NCBI RefSeq assembly: GCF_047495875.1
Contig: NC_092497.1
Coordinates: 34,045,375 to 34,109,374 of the forward strand
Source: Pithys albifrons albifrons
Lineage: Eukaryota > Chordata > Aves > Passeriformes > Thamnophilidae
DNA length: 64,000 nucleotides
Direction of reading: 5' to 3'
In this document: one piece after another, positions 48,003 through 60,810 of the stretch
How positions within the stretch are numbered: position 1 is the first letter of the stretch
Layout of the letters: each line of letters starts with the position of its first letter
Program-made: the position numbers and the translations under genes
The notes under the pieces: generated by a model
What the model was told of the DNA's origin: nothing
Databases searched by the model: none
Seen by the model: only the letters and a program-made list of their open reading frames with translations

Positions 48003-48313
48003 GCAGTTAAATGCCTCCCTGACACCCGATCTTGTCAGATCCCATAAGTTAACAGGGTCAACCCCAGTTAGTACTTGGATGGGAGACCTCCTGGCAATAC
48101 TGGGGGTTGTAGCTTCTAGTCCTGAGGACTTCACTGTCACTGTCCAAGCTCACTTGGACGTGGCAGATGAACCTCAGGAGTTAAAGGGTGGGGCCAGTTC
48201 TGCTCACACTGTGCCTCACCTAAAAAATCCACTGCACAGGCTGAAAGAGCACACCCACATGGAGAAAGCCCTTCCCAAAACTTCGTTCACAAAGCCGAGC
48301 CATACATATGTAC
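48003..48313 (+). mobile_element. SINE, 5S-rRNA-headed form (complete)
   Basis: The element is 311 bp and flanked by a perfect 13-bp target duplication, AATATGGCTCTAG (47,990-48,002 and 48,314-48,326). The first roughly 115 bp resemble 5S rRNA: CCCGATCTTGTCAGATC, then AAGTTAACAGGGTCA (box A region, 48,046-48,060), GTTAGTACTTGGATGGGAGACC, and the box C region TGGATGGGAGACCTCCTGG (48,076-48,094), then TGTAGCTT at the 5S 3' end. The body follows (GAGGACTTCACTGTCACTGT onward), shared with the two copies at 54.7 and 61 kb. The 3' end is CTTCGTTCAC...GCCATACATATGTAC. There is no tRNA part. It uses the internal 5S promoter type, hence transcription by RNA polymerase III is inferred. Confidence 0.9.
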
Positions 48314-48326
48314 AATATGGCTCTAG

Positions 48327-51300
48327 AAAGCTATAGCTGATTGTGTCTCCTGTGCTAATGACCTTGCGACATATGATGTTATCTCAGGCAGCAAGGCAGA
48401 TCCTAGTTCATTGCTGACTTGTTTGTTGGGATGGGGCTAACAACTGCAAATCTCAGTGCAGAATGTATTCTATTGGAAGGAACACTTCAAATCAAGAGAG
48501 TTATGGATATTTCATTGTTTCAGTAATCTGACTAGAAAACATGCCTCTAGTTTTATAATTAGATGTAGAATACTGGGAAGAGGGTCTCAGATTCATTGTG
48601 TGAAAGTCCCTAAGTGTTGGGGTTTTTTTATTATTCAGTTTATTAATGCCAGAACTTCAGCTGCTGTAATTGCCACACCTCTGGATCATGATGTTATCTC
48701 TAATTAGATATCAATGCTTTGCCGTCAGATAGGAAAGAGATGATAAAGCTCAAATTTTATGAAGTAAATCAGCTGCTAAAATGTTGATTCTGCTGGAATC
48801 AGCTGTTGTACTATTAGTGTGATTGTTTTGTATTAATGTACACAACACTTAAAATTGATGTTAAGAGCTGCTAATAGACACTCAGCTAATTTATTGCATA
48901 ATGAAGGGACTACGAAAACTATAGCTGACAGGTATTACCTAGGCATTGCCCAGGCATACCCCTACCTGCCCTTGTTCAATGGAATTTGTTTTTTCTCAAT
49001 ATTTTCTAGATATCCCATGGCTATTGTTCCAAATGTTCTGTTGAGCACTCAGAGATCCAGTGTATCTGGGGTACACATAGAGATAAGAAATCTAACGCAT
49101 GCATGGTAGATCTGATATGTCTAGAAAACCAGTGTTTTTAAAAGTGGCTGGTGCATGGGTGGTACATTTGGCATCTTATGCACTCAGACTGCTCTGGGCT
49201 TTCACACAAGTAGCACAGCATGTCACCCATTTTATTCTTGAAAAATGCACAGTTCAGGATAACTATTAGTCTCACTGAAGAAAGAACCTTTTGTTCATTC
49301 TCAAATTTTAAGCAGTGACTTGGTATATTAGGAATACATCCTATTGTTTACTCTAAAACTCCTGTAGGGCTGATGTGATATGGAGAAATAAGACGTTTAA
49401 GAAGTCTCTTACAAAAAGAAAAGTTTTTTTAAAAGTTGCAATAATGTAGGTAACCTGCTGTTTTGATTTCTTAAAGACTTGCTCTGAGAAGTAATGGTTA
49501 GTCTTAATTACAGATAAAGTTCAAGACAAGCACAATTCAAAAATTTACATTGCTTTTAGAAATGTTCTTGTGCAGATGACAATTTGCTTTTCCTTTGTCT
49601 ACTTTAGCATAGTATCAGGAATATGAGAGGTGAGAAATTCTGGCCCAATAATCTGCCTTACTTCAGTGAAAGAGAGGTCAGAATTGAATTGCTGAATTGT
49701 TAACCTACTGGGGTAAAATGAAATTGGGAAAGTGAATAATAGTCAGAATATATACATACATAAACATTCAAATATGACTTTGGTAGATTTCTTAGAGTCA
49801 TTAAATTTGAACTCAGTTGTTGCAGAAGTATATATGACTCAATTAAAAATAATTGTTTGAGTAACAAATTACTCTTGGTATATACTATTGTTAGTTTTCC
49901 ATTTCTAGCCTTAGAAATATTTATGGCAGAATTCTCCTTTGAATTTGAAACATGTCAGCAGATGTCAACAGGAGGAATAAAAATCCAGTAAATCTGTTCT
50001 CAACATAGAGTTAGGTCTGCCTTTTCAACAAATACTATAGCTTTTGGGAGAGAAAAGAAACATTAAAAAATAATACTTCTGAAAGGCATGTCTCATTGCT
50101 ATTACTTTTTTCTCTCCACAAATAGGAGCGAAATTTTTTTGTGCAGTCATTCATTTGCCAGACATTGTGGGATATGTCTGGAGAACCTCAGCAAAATATT
50201 GAGAGATTTTATTACTCTTTTAAAGAGACAGAGTTGAGACATGTATAAATGTGTACTGGCTACAGTGTACCTATTGCAGCAAGTGGACTTAGAAACAAAT
50301 AATTTCATAATAAAAAAACTTCTCAATGCATCAAATCAAATGTTTAGAGCTTTCAAATCAAAATCAGTGTTATTTATGATGGAATAACTCTTACTTGAGT
50401 GTGTACAGTGTGAAAGTGTAAATCTGATGACTTTTGTATATCACAAAGAATTTTCCATTGAAATGGAATTCCATTTGACAGTAACATGTGAGAACTAATT
50501 CACAAGCATTGATATGCAAGATTAGATTGCTACTCAGTGTAATGACTAACTTTGTTTAGGTCTTGATGGAGAACACCTCCTGACTTGCAGATAAGTCTTG
50601 AGCAGAGTCCTCAGGAAGTGTGCAAAAATAATCTGGCTAAGCAGCCTGGGGGAAGAGATACTAGTTTTCTGGGTTTCAAGTGACCTTATATACAGAATAT
50701 GATTTCAAAGACTCCTGCTTATCATTTCTTCAGAAATGTTGGCTCTTAAGAGTGCTCTACAAGTGCTGGAGTTTGGCAGAGTTTATTGTGCTTTCTGCTA
50801 AGATAGAGGTTGTTTTCTCATATGGCAATGATTTATTTCATGAAGTTCTGTGAACTATCGCTGGAACCCTTGATTTCCCCTAAATAGCATGGGCTGTTGT
50901 TTGTATGTTACCATCTCCACAAAGTCTTTCTGCCATGGCACTTGAAGAATTTTGATTCCTTGTTAGTTGCATGCTTAATGTGTTACTACAAGTCAGTTGG
51001 TTTGCTTTTCTCAGCCAGGATACTATGTGATAGTGAAGCATAAGATTGGTTTGGTGATGATCAGGTGGATAGTAATAGGATCTGAACACTCAGATGAAAG
51101 AAATCCAAAAATCACTTGTGATTTCTAAATTTAGCTATGTATTATGTGCTAATATAGTTAAACTATGTGACTCTACAATCTACATTATACTAAATTTGCC
51201 TTTGTTGTATAAACTCATTCTGGCATCCTGTTGAGCAAGTGTATCCTTGAATGCTTGAAATTGTTCTAGATATCCCAAGGGCTGGTGCACAAGTGTGAGA

Positions 51301-52000
51301 GAAATGGAGTCTGGGGTCCTTGTTTGGTCCTAGATGTATCTACTAACAACCTAGAGGTGACTTTGAAAATTCTTATCAGTTTCCAGATCATAGATAACAA
51401 TGCAATCAAGATTTAGCAACTTTCTAGCTGCTCATCATTTTAACAGATAGCCTGTGATTCAGCTTAGGTTCAAGAGCTCACTTGCACAAGCATGTTTTGA
51501 CCAATTTGGAAGATCAGTTCAAGGAAATGCCTGTTACAATGAGAGATGTCCTTTACAGATCTGATAGAGGAGATCACCTGCAGAGGGCTTGTTTAATGTG
51601 GAAAAACCTCAGCTAATCCCAGTGTTGGGCCAGTAGTCTGCCCTGAAAGCAACAGGAGGTGAAGCATTCATTTAAAGTGTGGAAGATGTCTTCCGCATTG
51701 CTCTGTCTACTTCCCCATTATTTTAAATACTGCATGATGACCCTTCCTCAAACATACTGATAATCACTTTAATGGCAGCTGAGTGTTTTACATGAAGTGA
51801 CTAGCAATTCTTCTCCCCAGTTCTAATCAAAAGTTTAAACCTTTTTGACTTATTTGGTCTTGTTTGATGCCAGGCCTCAGATGAGGTAAATTGGTGTTGG
51901 TGTTACCAGTAAGTGACAGGTAGAAGTTAATCTAGCTCTCCTCTTGAAACATTCTCACTAAACAGCTTTCTTTGTGCTTGCTGTAAAAGAAGCAAATCTC
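48327..52000. other. Unique A+T-rich non-coding DNA
   Basis: I see no gene or nameable repeat. Confidence 0.5.
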
Positions 52001-52002
52001 TG

Positions 52003-52103
52003 TCCTCCCTTCCCCTCCCCGCTCCTCCCTTCCCCTCCCCGCTCCTCCCTTCCCCTCCCCGCTCCTCCCTTCCCCTCCCCGCTCCTCCCTTCCCCTCCCC
52101 GCT
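52003..52103. repeat. 20-bp minisatellite, 5 units
   Basis: Five copies of TCCTCCCTTCCCCTCCCCGC stand in tandem without differences. The minus strand is purine-rich with G runs. The 5 units contain all the CpG of the neighbourhood. Confidence 0.95.
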
Positions 52104-54280
52104 TAACAATGGAACATATAATCTTGCCTTTTGTATTACAAAATTATCTTTCTTCTGCTACCTAACATGGATGGTTATCCAGGTATTTCTGTGCCACTGG
52201 AACTTTCCAATATTCTGTCATTGAAAAATGTGACCACTGTTACTGGAATAGTTTTTTACTTTAAGGCAACTGATGAAGCCGTGGAATGATACGCGAAGAA
52301 ACCTGTTGGTAACCTCCTCTTGTCTGATGCATTTTTATTCCAAACTACCCTTTCATGTGCCTTTGATTTTTCTTTAACAATTTCATTCTCCTGTAGTTCC
52401 TGTAGTTTATCTAATCTCTTGCTGTGTGGCAGTTTTGACCAGTCTTGCTATGTTTTACTCTGGCCAAAAGAGTTAAAAAAAAAAAAAAGAAAAAAGAAAA
52501 ATTGCACTTCCCCTTTACTCAGAAATCTGTTTTCATCTAAGGAACCTGTTTGGTCCATTGGACAAGATTAATTTTTTTGCCAGATTTCCTCATACTTTTA
52601 GTCCTAAACATAATGGAAACAACTAGGTATTTTTTTGGGGGTTTTGCACAACTCTATGAAAAAGATGGGGGTTTTTTCCTTGGTTTTTCTTGGTTTTGAG
52701 GAGGATGATTTGGGAAGCTCAGAAAACCAAATGTGTATACTAATGCACTAATAGCTAGCAGCAATACTGATGGAGTTTAATCCCGTGTTAATGTGCATAA
52801 GCATATTTTTTTAATGAAAAAGTAAGAACACAGCAAGAATGTGGTATGTCCCTCAGCAGTCTTTTGATTTCCATTTGCATTAAAATGTCTACAGACTCCC
52901 ACATATGTGTATCTTCTCTTTTTCTTCTGCTTCCAGTGAAATAAGTTATTATTAAAAAATAGTCTAAACCTGACATATATTTGGCTTGACATTGCCATTA
53001 CATAAAGTTCCAGACTTTTTTAAAATGCAGACATTGTCAAACTTGTATCACAAATGACAATGTAGTTGAATCTTTGTACTGAAACAAAGATTTTTAAGTA
53101 CTGAAAAATAAATTCTGCTAGCATAGGATGGCTCTCATCCTGTCCTCTGGGGAGATCTTGTTTCTGTTTTTCTCTTTGTATATGTGAAGGCTCCTGAGAA
53201 GAGACCAGAGTCATTCTGGTCAGAGGGGCAGGGGAAGAACTTTTTAATGGGAGCAGATGGAAGAGACCAAATTGGAAGATATGAACTGTTCAGGAGGCAA
53301 AATAGGTTTATATGCACAAGGTAATCAGAGGAGTCTTACAGGAGCAATATGACAACCCACGAATAACATCAAATCTAAGTATATGGGCAAGGCCTTGATA
53401 TGTCAATACAGAACATGAACCCACCTTGAAAAGAATTGTGTGATGTAACTGAGATGCTGTAATACTTTTGAAGGACCACTGCAAATATCTGAAGATATTT
53501 TCACAGAGAACTGACAATAATTATTTAAAGTCTTAGTGCTAAGCAGGAACCCTATACTTACCATGTATTTGTAATTTAGTTTTAGTTCTGTGTCCTAATA
53601 AGAAGCTTGAACACATCAAAATTGCGTATCCAGATGCAACATATTTTAGCCATCGTGCCTTTTCTTTGCTAAGGAGTGGTAAGCATTTGAAGATATCATA
53701 TTTTTATACTGTTTCAAAGTCTCCATAAAATGGCAAGGAATGTCCAAATGAGAAGCATAAAAATCATCTAATCTTTTTGTACTCCAAATATACGTCAACA
53801 GTATAATTTACAGATTTTTCCTTCACTGAAACAACCTTGTATAGCCAAAGAGGAAAAAGTAAGCCTTGCAGGACCTGCAGGACCTATCATTTCAGGAATC
53901 TGCCTTGTTGAGAGCTTGATGAAGTTAAACCAAACCTTTTTTTCCAGGTTCTACTCCCTATTCTATTATAAATTGAATATAACATATATCTTTGCTTCTT
54001 CATGGTCACCTCAGTCATATTGGTAATGTTCATAGATACAAACTACAGTTTGTAAGATTGCATTATTTTCCCCATTCTTGACTGCCCTTATGCAGCTCTC
54101 TTTTCTAACAACAGTACAGCAATAATTTTGACCACTTTGTAGCAACAGTTCTATAAAACCTCTACACAAAGATACTTAAACTAACCGGTTTTACAGAAAA
54201 GCTGGTTACTGTCAGAAGTTATTCTCCCTCAGTGTCTTCTTATGACATTGGTATCACTGTATGATTTGCACAGGGTTGGT
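52104..54280. other. Unique A+T-rich non-coding DNA
   Basis: It includes an A-rich run at 52,475-52,500. No gene is visible. Confidence 0.5.
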
Positions 54281-54284
54281 GAGC

Positions 54285-54390
54285 ACAATTTTCTCAGAAA
54301 TCTTGGGGGACTTTGCTTGAGCATGGAGATTGGATTACATGACTTCCAGTGGTCCCTTCAAACCTTGACCATTCTGTCATTCTGTGAAAA
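54285..54390 (+). mobile_element. CR1 LINE 3' end fragment
   Basis: GCATGGAGATTGGATTACAT, then TTCCAGTGGTCCCTTCAAACC and ATTCTGTCATTCTGTG are the CR1 3'UTR and terminal repeat. It is short, 5'-truncated and diverged. Confidence 0.75.
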
Positions 54391-54656
54391 TATCTAGCCA
54401 AAACATTTCTCCCTCTTACATATTTTTCTTGGTATTACACTGTGCTCTGAAAGGCATTTCAAACTTTTAAAGAAATGTCAAATAGAAATGTATTGATTGA
54501 ATGTATGCAATGGGCAAAGGGCTGAACCAGTGTAAATCAGTGCAAAAAAAGATAATCTGCTTGAGCTGAGAAAAGTCTACACAAAGGCTTCAAAGGCTAT
54601 ACAGTAGCTTTTGGAATTTATATTGGTATTTTAGTTGTAAAGTATATCTTCTGTAT

Positions 54657-55034
54657 GGGTGGTCCCATGGTGTAAAGGAGAGCACTCTGGGCTCTGAATC
54701 CCAAGGTCCTGAGTTTGAGTCTCAGTGGGCACCGGTCCCTGGCAGTTCAATGCCTCCCTGCCATCCCATCCCGTCAGATCTCTGGTGCTCAGCAGGGTCA
54801 GCCCCGGTTAGTACCAGGTGCTGTGACAGTCCCGAGGACTTCACTGTCACTGTCCAAGCTCACTCAGCCGTGGCAAATGGACTGTAAGAGTTAAACGGTG
54901 GGGACAGTTCTGTGCATGCTGTGCCTCACCTGAAAAATCCACTGCTCAGGCTGGAAGGGCACACCCACGTGGGGAGAGCCCTTCCCAATTCTTCGTTCAT
55001 GAAGTCTGGCCATACATACATACATATATACATG
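54657..55034 (+). mobile_element. SINE, composite tRNA-Gln + 5S form
   Basis: It starts GTGGTCCCATGGTG. The first 73 bp (54,661-54,733) resemble tRNA-Gln: GGTCCCATGGTGTAAAGG (box A), CACTCTGGGCTCTGAATCCC (anticodon arm with CTG) and GAGTTTGAGTCTC (box B). A 7-bp linker leads into the start of the 5S-like head (GGCAGTTCAATGCCTCCCTG). In the 5S part the sequence jumps from GGTTAGTACC to AGGTGCTGT (54,815/54,816), so the roughly 26 bp carrying 5S box C are missing. The shared body and 3' end (CTTCGTTCATGAAG, then CATACATACATA) follow. The target duplication is weak (TTCTGTATG against TTCTGTGTT). Confidence 0.9.
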
Positions 55035-55039
55035 TTCTG

Positions 55040-55540
55040 TGTTTGTTATATATATCAAGTTACTGTATAATTTGAAGTCAATTTTGAAATGTTAGAGCAC
55101 ACCTGATGTTTTCTAAGCCTCCTCTCTGTATCTACCAACAGTCATAAAATGTAGTCAATAAAAATTATATATAGATATATACAAAAATCTCCCAGCATTG
55201 TTGCATACTTAGCTTTAACACTTGTGCTGGGAAGTAAATACATTTTGTGTAAATATATAGTGTTTTGTGTAAGACTATTTAGAAGCAGTGTTGCTGAACT
55301 GCTTATAAATGCTAATATGGTAGCACTCTTCTACAAAGCAGAGGGTCCCTGCTGAGGGCTAATTGCAAGGAAAAAGCTCATCGGTGTAATTTATGGTTTA
55401 ATTTAACCATCTGCATTACCTTGGCATTACAAGCAATATTTCTCTGACTTTAGAGTCAACTTAAGAAAGCTCAGCTGCCAATAGTCAGGGTTTAAAGTCA
55501 TCAGATGACAGGAAGATAAAACACTCCTCTAGATAAGGGT
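55040..55540. other. Unique A+T-rich non-coding DNA
   Basis: I see no gene or nameable repeat. Confidence 0.45.
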
Positions 55541-55544
55541 GACT

Positions 55545-55672
55545 CAAAGCCAGTTTGGATGGGGCTTTGAGCAACCTGATCTAGTTAGAGGTGTCCCTGT
55601 CTATGACTAGGGTGTTGGAACTAGATAATTTTTAAGGTACTTTTCAACCCAAACTGTTCTATGATTCTATGA
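55545..55672 (+). mobile_element. CR1 LINE 3' end fragment
   Basis: It reads TTGGATGGGGCTTTGAGCAA, then CTGATCTAGTTAGAGGTGTC and TTGGAACTAGATAATTTTTAAGG, and ends GTTCTATGATTCTATGAATG. The terminal repeat is well preserved. Confidence 0.9.
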
Positions 55673-57285
55673 ATGAAGTGCAAAGCCTGGGAAAACATTC
55701 TTTCAATCCTTTTGTTAAATGAAGTTGATTTTCCAATACTGGAAAATATAAAATGAATTCTAGATGGTTTATTTAAAATGGTCAGGTTACTCCAACTACA
55801 CCGTCTGTTGAAAATAACCTCTGTGTTAGCTGCACCTGTGTATTTACAGAAGAAATAAAAACAAACCAAAGCAATGAAAAAAGCAATAACTGAAGTTTAA
55901 AGCTATAGTATAGAAAGATAGGATATGTCACCTAACATGGGCAGTTTCTCCAAGCAGTGAGGTGCTGTAGTTACAACAATATTACAGTAATATTGCATTT
56001 ATTTTGAAGAATATGGGGGAAGAGGTGGGCCTTTGTGGTATTTTCTTGTTTCATCCCAAGTTATTAAATACCAATTTTTGCTTTTTGGAGTATGAGCATA
56101 TGCATTGTTTATGTAAGAGTGTGGGCAAAAATTTAAAAGATTGAAAGTGTTGTCACTCTCTCAGGAAAAGACTAAAATCTAAACAAGGAACAGGCACCTT
56201 CATTATTTTATTGATTTGGGTTTTTTCCAGGGCTTAGTCTTTTTATATATTAAGGGTATCAATAATGCACAAATACATCCACTTACAAACAAAATTGGCA
56301 ATAAATTTTTAGTCTGCATATATGATATGAATTACTGAGTCATATCAAAACCAAGTGGAAGAAGCTTAGTTATTTGCATTTTCTGCATTTTGCGTTCTTC
56401 CTTATGATTTCCACAGCTGGAAAGCAACCTGCCAGAGTCCTCAGGATCATTAGGCCTCTGTCAGCACATGGCAAGAGGGATGTGACAGCATGATTTTCAG
56501 CACTATAGCTCACAGTCACTGTGTTTAGGTGGTCCTGTCTGTCATTCATATTGTATCTGAACAGATTGGGACTGTTAAAATGTTTCTGCGCAAGCTAGCA
56601 TGCCAGAAACCAAACCCCATATCACAAATTCATGTGCTGTTTTCCCCATGAAAGACTTGTGGGAGTGTTACTTTGAGCTGTTCTACAGTGATGTGTGCTT
56701 TAGCATGGGCTTCCTCTGCTGATGACTCAGGGATCTCTGAATTAAGGGACACAAAGAGCACCTTTGTGCATGTCTTGTGAACTTGTTCTGTGTATACATA
56801 ATTAATTCTGTTCCTAGTCTTCTTCTGCTGTGTCATGACTCAAACCACAGGATTCACAATAAAGGCAGAGAAGACAGGTGTTTTAGGCTAACACAACTAG
56901 ACTAGAGTTGTCTTCTTGCCTGAAAAAAAAAAGATGATCTCTGTTCAATGACTTTTTTATAGTTTCTACATAATGTGAATTGGATTTTGGACACATTCCC
57001 TAGACTTGGTATTAAAAATTGTGTCATTTTAAGTTTTTGAAGTCTAAGTAAATTCCTTAAAGAAATTGGATTGCTGTTGACATCCCAATTAATTTTACTC
57101 TGACCTAACCTTACACAGTACTGAACTCCTTCCAATATGCTGCTTAATTAAGAGTCTGCAAAAAAACACTCAAAAGATTTCTCTGGGAAAAAATTTGGCT
57201 CGTAGTCATCAATAAATGATGATGAAACATCACTAAAGTCATTGTGAGAGATCCCACAGCCACAGTGGTGTTTAGGAAATTACTC
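55673..57285. other. Unique A+T-rich non-coding DNA
   Basis: I see no gene or nameable repeat. Confidence 0.45.
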
Positions 57286-57289
57286 TGTC

Positions 57290-58035
57290 CAACCCTCAGG
57301 TCAGAATAGTCAGCTGCAGCACATTGTTTGGAACCATGTCCACTTGATTCTGAGTATCTCCAAGGACAGACACACCACAGGGCTTCTCTGGGCAACTTGT
57401 GCCAGTGCATAACCACTATCACAACTGAAAAGTTTTTTCTTCTTTTAAAGTGGAATTTTCTGTATTTCAATATATGCCCATTGTTTCTTGTTCTGTCACT
57501 GTAAACCACTGAGAAGAGCCTCAACCCACATTCTTTTCTCTCCCCATCAGCTATTTATATAGGTAGGTAAATCACCCTAAGCTTTCTCAATCCAGCCCTC
57601 TCAACCTCTCCTCACATGACAACAGTTGCTTCAAGCACTTCACCATCTTCATGACATTCACTGGACTGTCTGCAGTGGTTCCTTGCCTCTCCTGTGGTAG
57701 GGAGCCCAGAACTGGACACAGCACTCCAGGTGCAGCCTCACCAGTGCTGAGTAGGGGGAAAAGGATCACCTCCCTTCACTTCCTGGCAACGATCTTCCTA
57801 ATGCACTCAGGACAACCTTGGTCTTTGCGTTGTTGTCTGCCAGAAGCCCCAGGGCATTCTTGCAAAGACACATTCCAGTTGGTCAGTTCCCAGCCTGTGC
57901 TGGAAACTGGAGTTATTCCTCCCTTGGAACAGGACTTGGCACTTCCTTTCGTTGAGTGAGGTTACTGTCAGCCCATTTCCAGCCTGTCAAGCTCCCTCTT
58001 GGGTACAACACACCCATTTCATTAGTCTGCCACTC
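57290..58035 (-). mobile_element. CR1 LINE fragment (old)
   Basis: Read on the + strand it shows the reversed CR1 order: GGACAGACACACCACAGGGC, CTGTCACTGTAAACCACTGAG, CCAGAACTGGACACAGCACT, CCAGGTGCAGCCTCACCAGTGC. It is much diverged, so it is among the oldest CR1 pieces here. The right end is approximate. Confidence 0.8.
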
Positions 58036-60793
58036 ATCCCACATTTGACAAGTAAGTCCATGCAGAAAAAACTAATTGTCTTGCTCTAAATTACTGTATG
58101 AAGTTGACTTAGCTTCCTTTCTCAAAATGCTTCAAAATTTTTAACTTATGTTGTTGCTAATGTGATTCTGTGAACTGATCTGATCAATGTCTTCAGCTGT
58201 GTCTGAATGCCATCACATTCCATGCTGAGAAGGACAAGTACTCCTTCCACTGTCAGCTCAGAACTCTTTGAATATGTAATCTAAACAGTCAGTCAACATC
58301 TGAAATGGTTAATGGTATTCAGAGGATCTAGGGGACTGGTCATCTGATCAGATGTCCCTCCTATCAGATCTACCTGATAGCTGAACTCTCAGAACCTGTA
58401 GATTACAGGCTAGGAAAGAGATCTGTTCTCTGTAGTCAGTAGCATGCCAATGCATTGCCTTTTTTTTTTCCTGAGATTTGATTGCTTGTTAAACTCTATC
58501 AGGCTGTATGAAATAGCTAGACCTTTTTTTTCCCCCCTTGAAACAGGCCATCATTCATAATTACATGGAGTGAAAATATTTGATGTGAATGTGATTTGAA
58601 ATGTGGTCTGAATACCTTTTTCATTTTTTAATGTTAACATTGGAACCATGCATTTGCTTGTGGTATGTCTGTCAATATATTCAAATATGTGGATTGTCAG
58701 GGAAATGAGGAAAACACATCTTGCAGTAATATACATTGAAGAGTATGTTGTAATTTGGAGAGATTTTTACTTAAAATGTTTCTTAGTGGCCTTTATTTCT
58801 CTTTCTTCTTAGATGTCAAAGTCTGCACCTCTTCATTTCAAACAAGCAATTCTAAACCAGTTCAACTAAATTGCAGTCAAAGGCTTATTGTAATTTCTTG
58901 TGATGTGCTTTAGGAAGGTCTTTAGGTTACATCTTTCCTTTCTCTTCAAAATGGAAAATACTGTATTATGAGTTATCGTTCTTTGAAAATCAAAGTGAGA
59001 TTTAATACTTGGTAATTCTTACTTCTGGTGAGGAAGAGAAAATAATGTGCTGTGTTGAATAGCATTAGTTTGCACAAGGGTATGTGAAATTAGTCTAGGC
59101 TGTTTTAAGTAAATGCTGCTATTTAAATTACCTTTGTGTTGTATTGTTCTTTGATTGCAGGATTATTTCAAAGCTAAATGATAATGCCTGAAAACCTCTG
59201 GCTACTTTTATACTCAGTGTTTGCCTGCTTGCAGTGTATGGCATTTTTCTTACAGACACATTGCAAATTCAATATGAAATGAAATAAAATTTTGAATATA
59301 ACCAGTCTGGCAGAACTGATATTAGCTTTTCAGCAAAGCTGACAAGTCTGGTATCCATCCTACACTACGTTCTGCAGCCAGTCTGCAGTGAATGCTGTTA
59401 CTGAAGTTCCACTTCCAAATCCAGCTCAATGCCAGTGCAAACCTGGTGCTGGATTACACCACCCCCACCATTCTACCCCTAGACAGAGAACTGCAACCTC
59501 CACCTCTCTCTCCTCTTCTTTCCTTTGGGCATCTTTGAGGAAACATCTTGACTCTGTTGAGAGGTACCCTGTGCAACTCCTGAGAAATCTGAAGCCTACT
59601 TACACTTACAGACTGAGAGTTGCACTCTGAGCATGATTTTGTTACAGGAAGGGGTCAACATGTCTTTTAATTTCTTCAGGGGCCTAGTATGTTCAGCCTT
59701 CATACAGACAAAAAGTAACTTCATGTCTGTTTTCAGATGGAGTACTGAAAGCTGCTGACTGGCAGGTCTGAAGGAGAAACACTGGAGAAAAGAAACCTGT
59801 TCTATCAGAAACTTCTAATGGCTGCAATGAGAAGGGTATACTGATGGCTAATGCAGAAAGAAAAGAATGGCCAAAAAGTCAGCTTGAAGTGTAGAGGGCT
59901 AGAGAGGAAAGAGTATGTGTCATGTTAATATAGACACCAGTATATGAGGGGATATAGTGTCTTAATGAACCCAACCAAAAACGCTAAACTGCAAGTATTG
60001 ACATTTTCTTTGTATTGGCAACTTAATTTAGAATGTGTTTAAGTATTATTGTTGTTTGACCTTGTTGACAACTCTTTTATATGGTAGTTAAAAATGATGA
60101 AATCTTCCAGCTGTGAGTATCGGAATAAAGGAGGGAGGAATGCTGCAGAGCCAGTAGGGTAAAGATTTGATGCTATAATAAGCAGAGGCATTTAGCCCTG
60201 CTGTATATCTGCACCATAAGAAGAGAGGAGAAATTGGAGAAAAATAAAATCGCAGCTGTATGGAATTGCAGGTGACAATTAGTGAATGAAGGAAAGGTTT
60301 TCAAGTGTAAAAATTACATTTACAGAATTTTCTTATTTTCCTGGAGATACATACAGGTAGTTACATTTGCGAAGACTGTTTTCAGTGGTAAGATCTGAGA
60401 CATGCATGGAGTCCACGGTAACATATGATCCTGACTTCAGGTAAGTTAGAACTGAAAATGTGACCCCAAAATAATCATTTCAGTGCTCTTTCTATCTAGC
60501 AAAAAGGTGAATATATTTCAATTATAATCCCACAAAGGCATGTTATTGTCATTACTTTGTCTTTAGAAGCAATACTCAGAATTGCAAAAAATTCACTGTG
60601 ATCTGCAGGGAAGGTAACAATAACTTTCTAATCCATTGTTGTTTTACACAGGATATTTTTCATAATGATATGTAATTTTCTAATACCATTACAGTTGTAT
60701 TTTGACATGTCAGGTTTTGTTTGTTTGGGTTTTTTTAATTCTCTGTAACCAGATACACATACTTTTGGAAGATATGTGGTTTATTTTGCTTCT
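58036..60793. other. Unique A+T-rich non-coding DNA
   Basis: I see no gene or nameable repeat. There is one 14-bp palindrome, CATCTGATCAGATG, near 58,340. Confidence 0.5.
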
Positions 60794-60810
60794 ATAAGGA
60801 CATTTTTGCA

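Noticed and set aside
48003..48118. A 5S rRNA gene
   Set aside because: It has many substitutions relative to 5S rRNA, no T-run terminator right after, and is embedded in a SINE with a 13-bp duplication.
54661..54733. A functional tRNA-Gln gene
   Set aside because: The acceptor arms do not pair fully, several stem bases are changed, and the sequence is followed directly by the SINE body; the same unit recurs at 61 kb inside target duplications.
58338..58352. A 14-bp perfect palindrome CATCTGATCAGATG
   Set aside because: A palindrome of this length is expected by chance in 64 kb, and nothing around it suggests a function.
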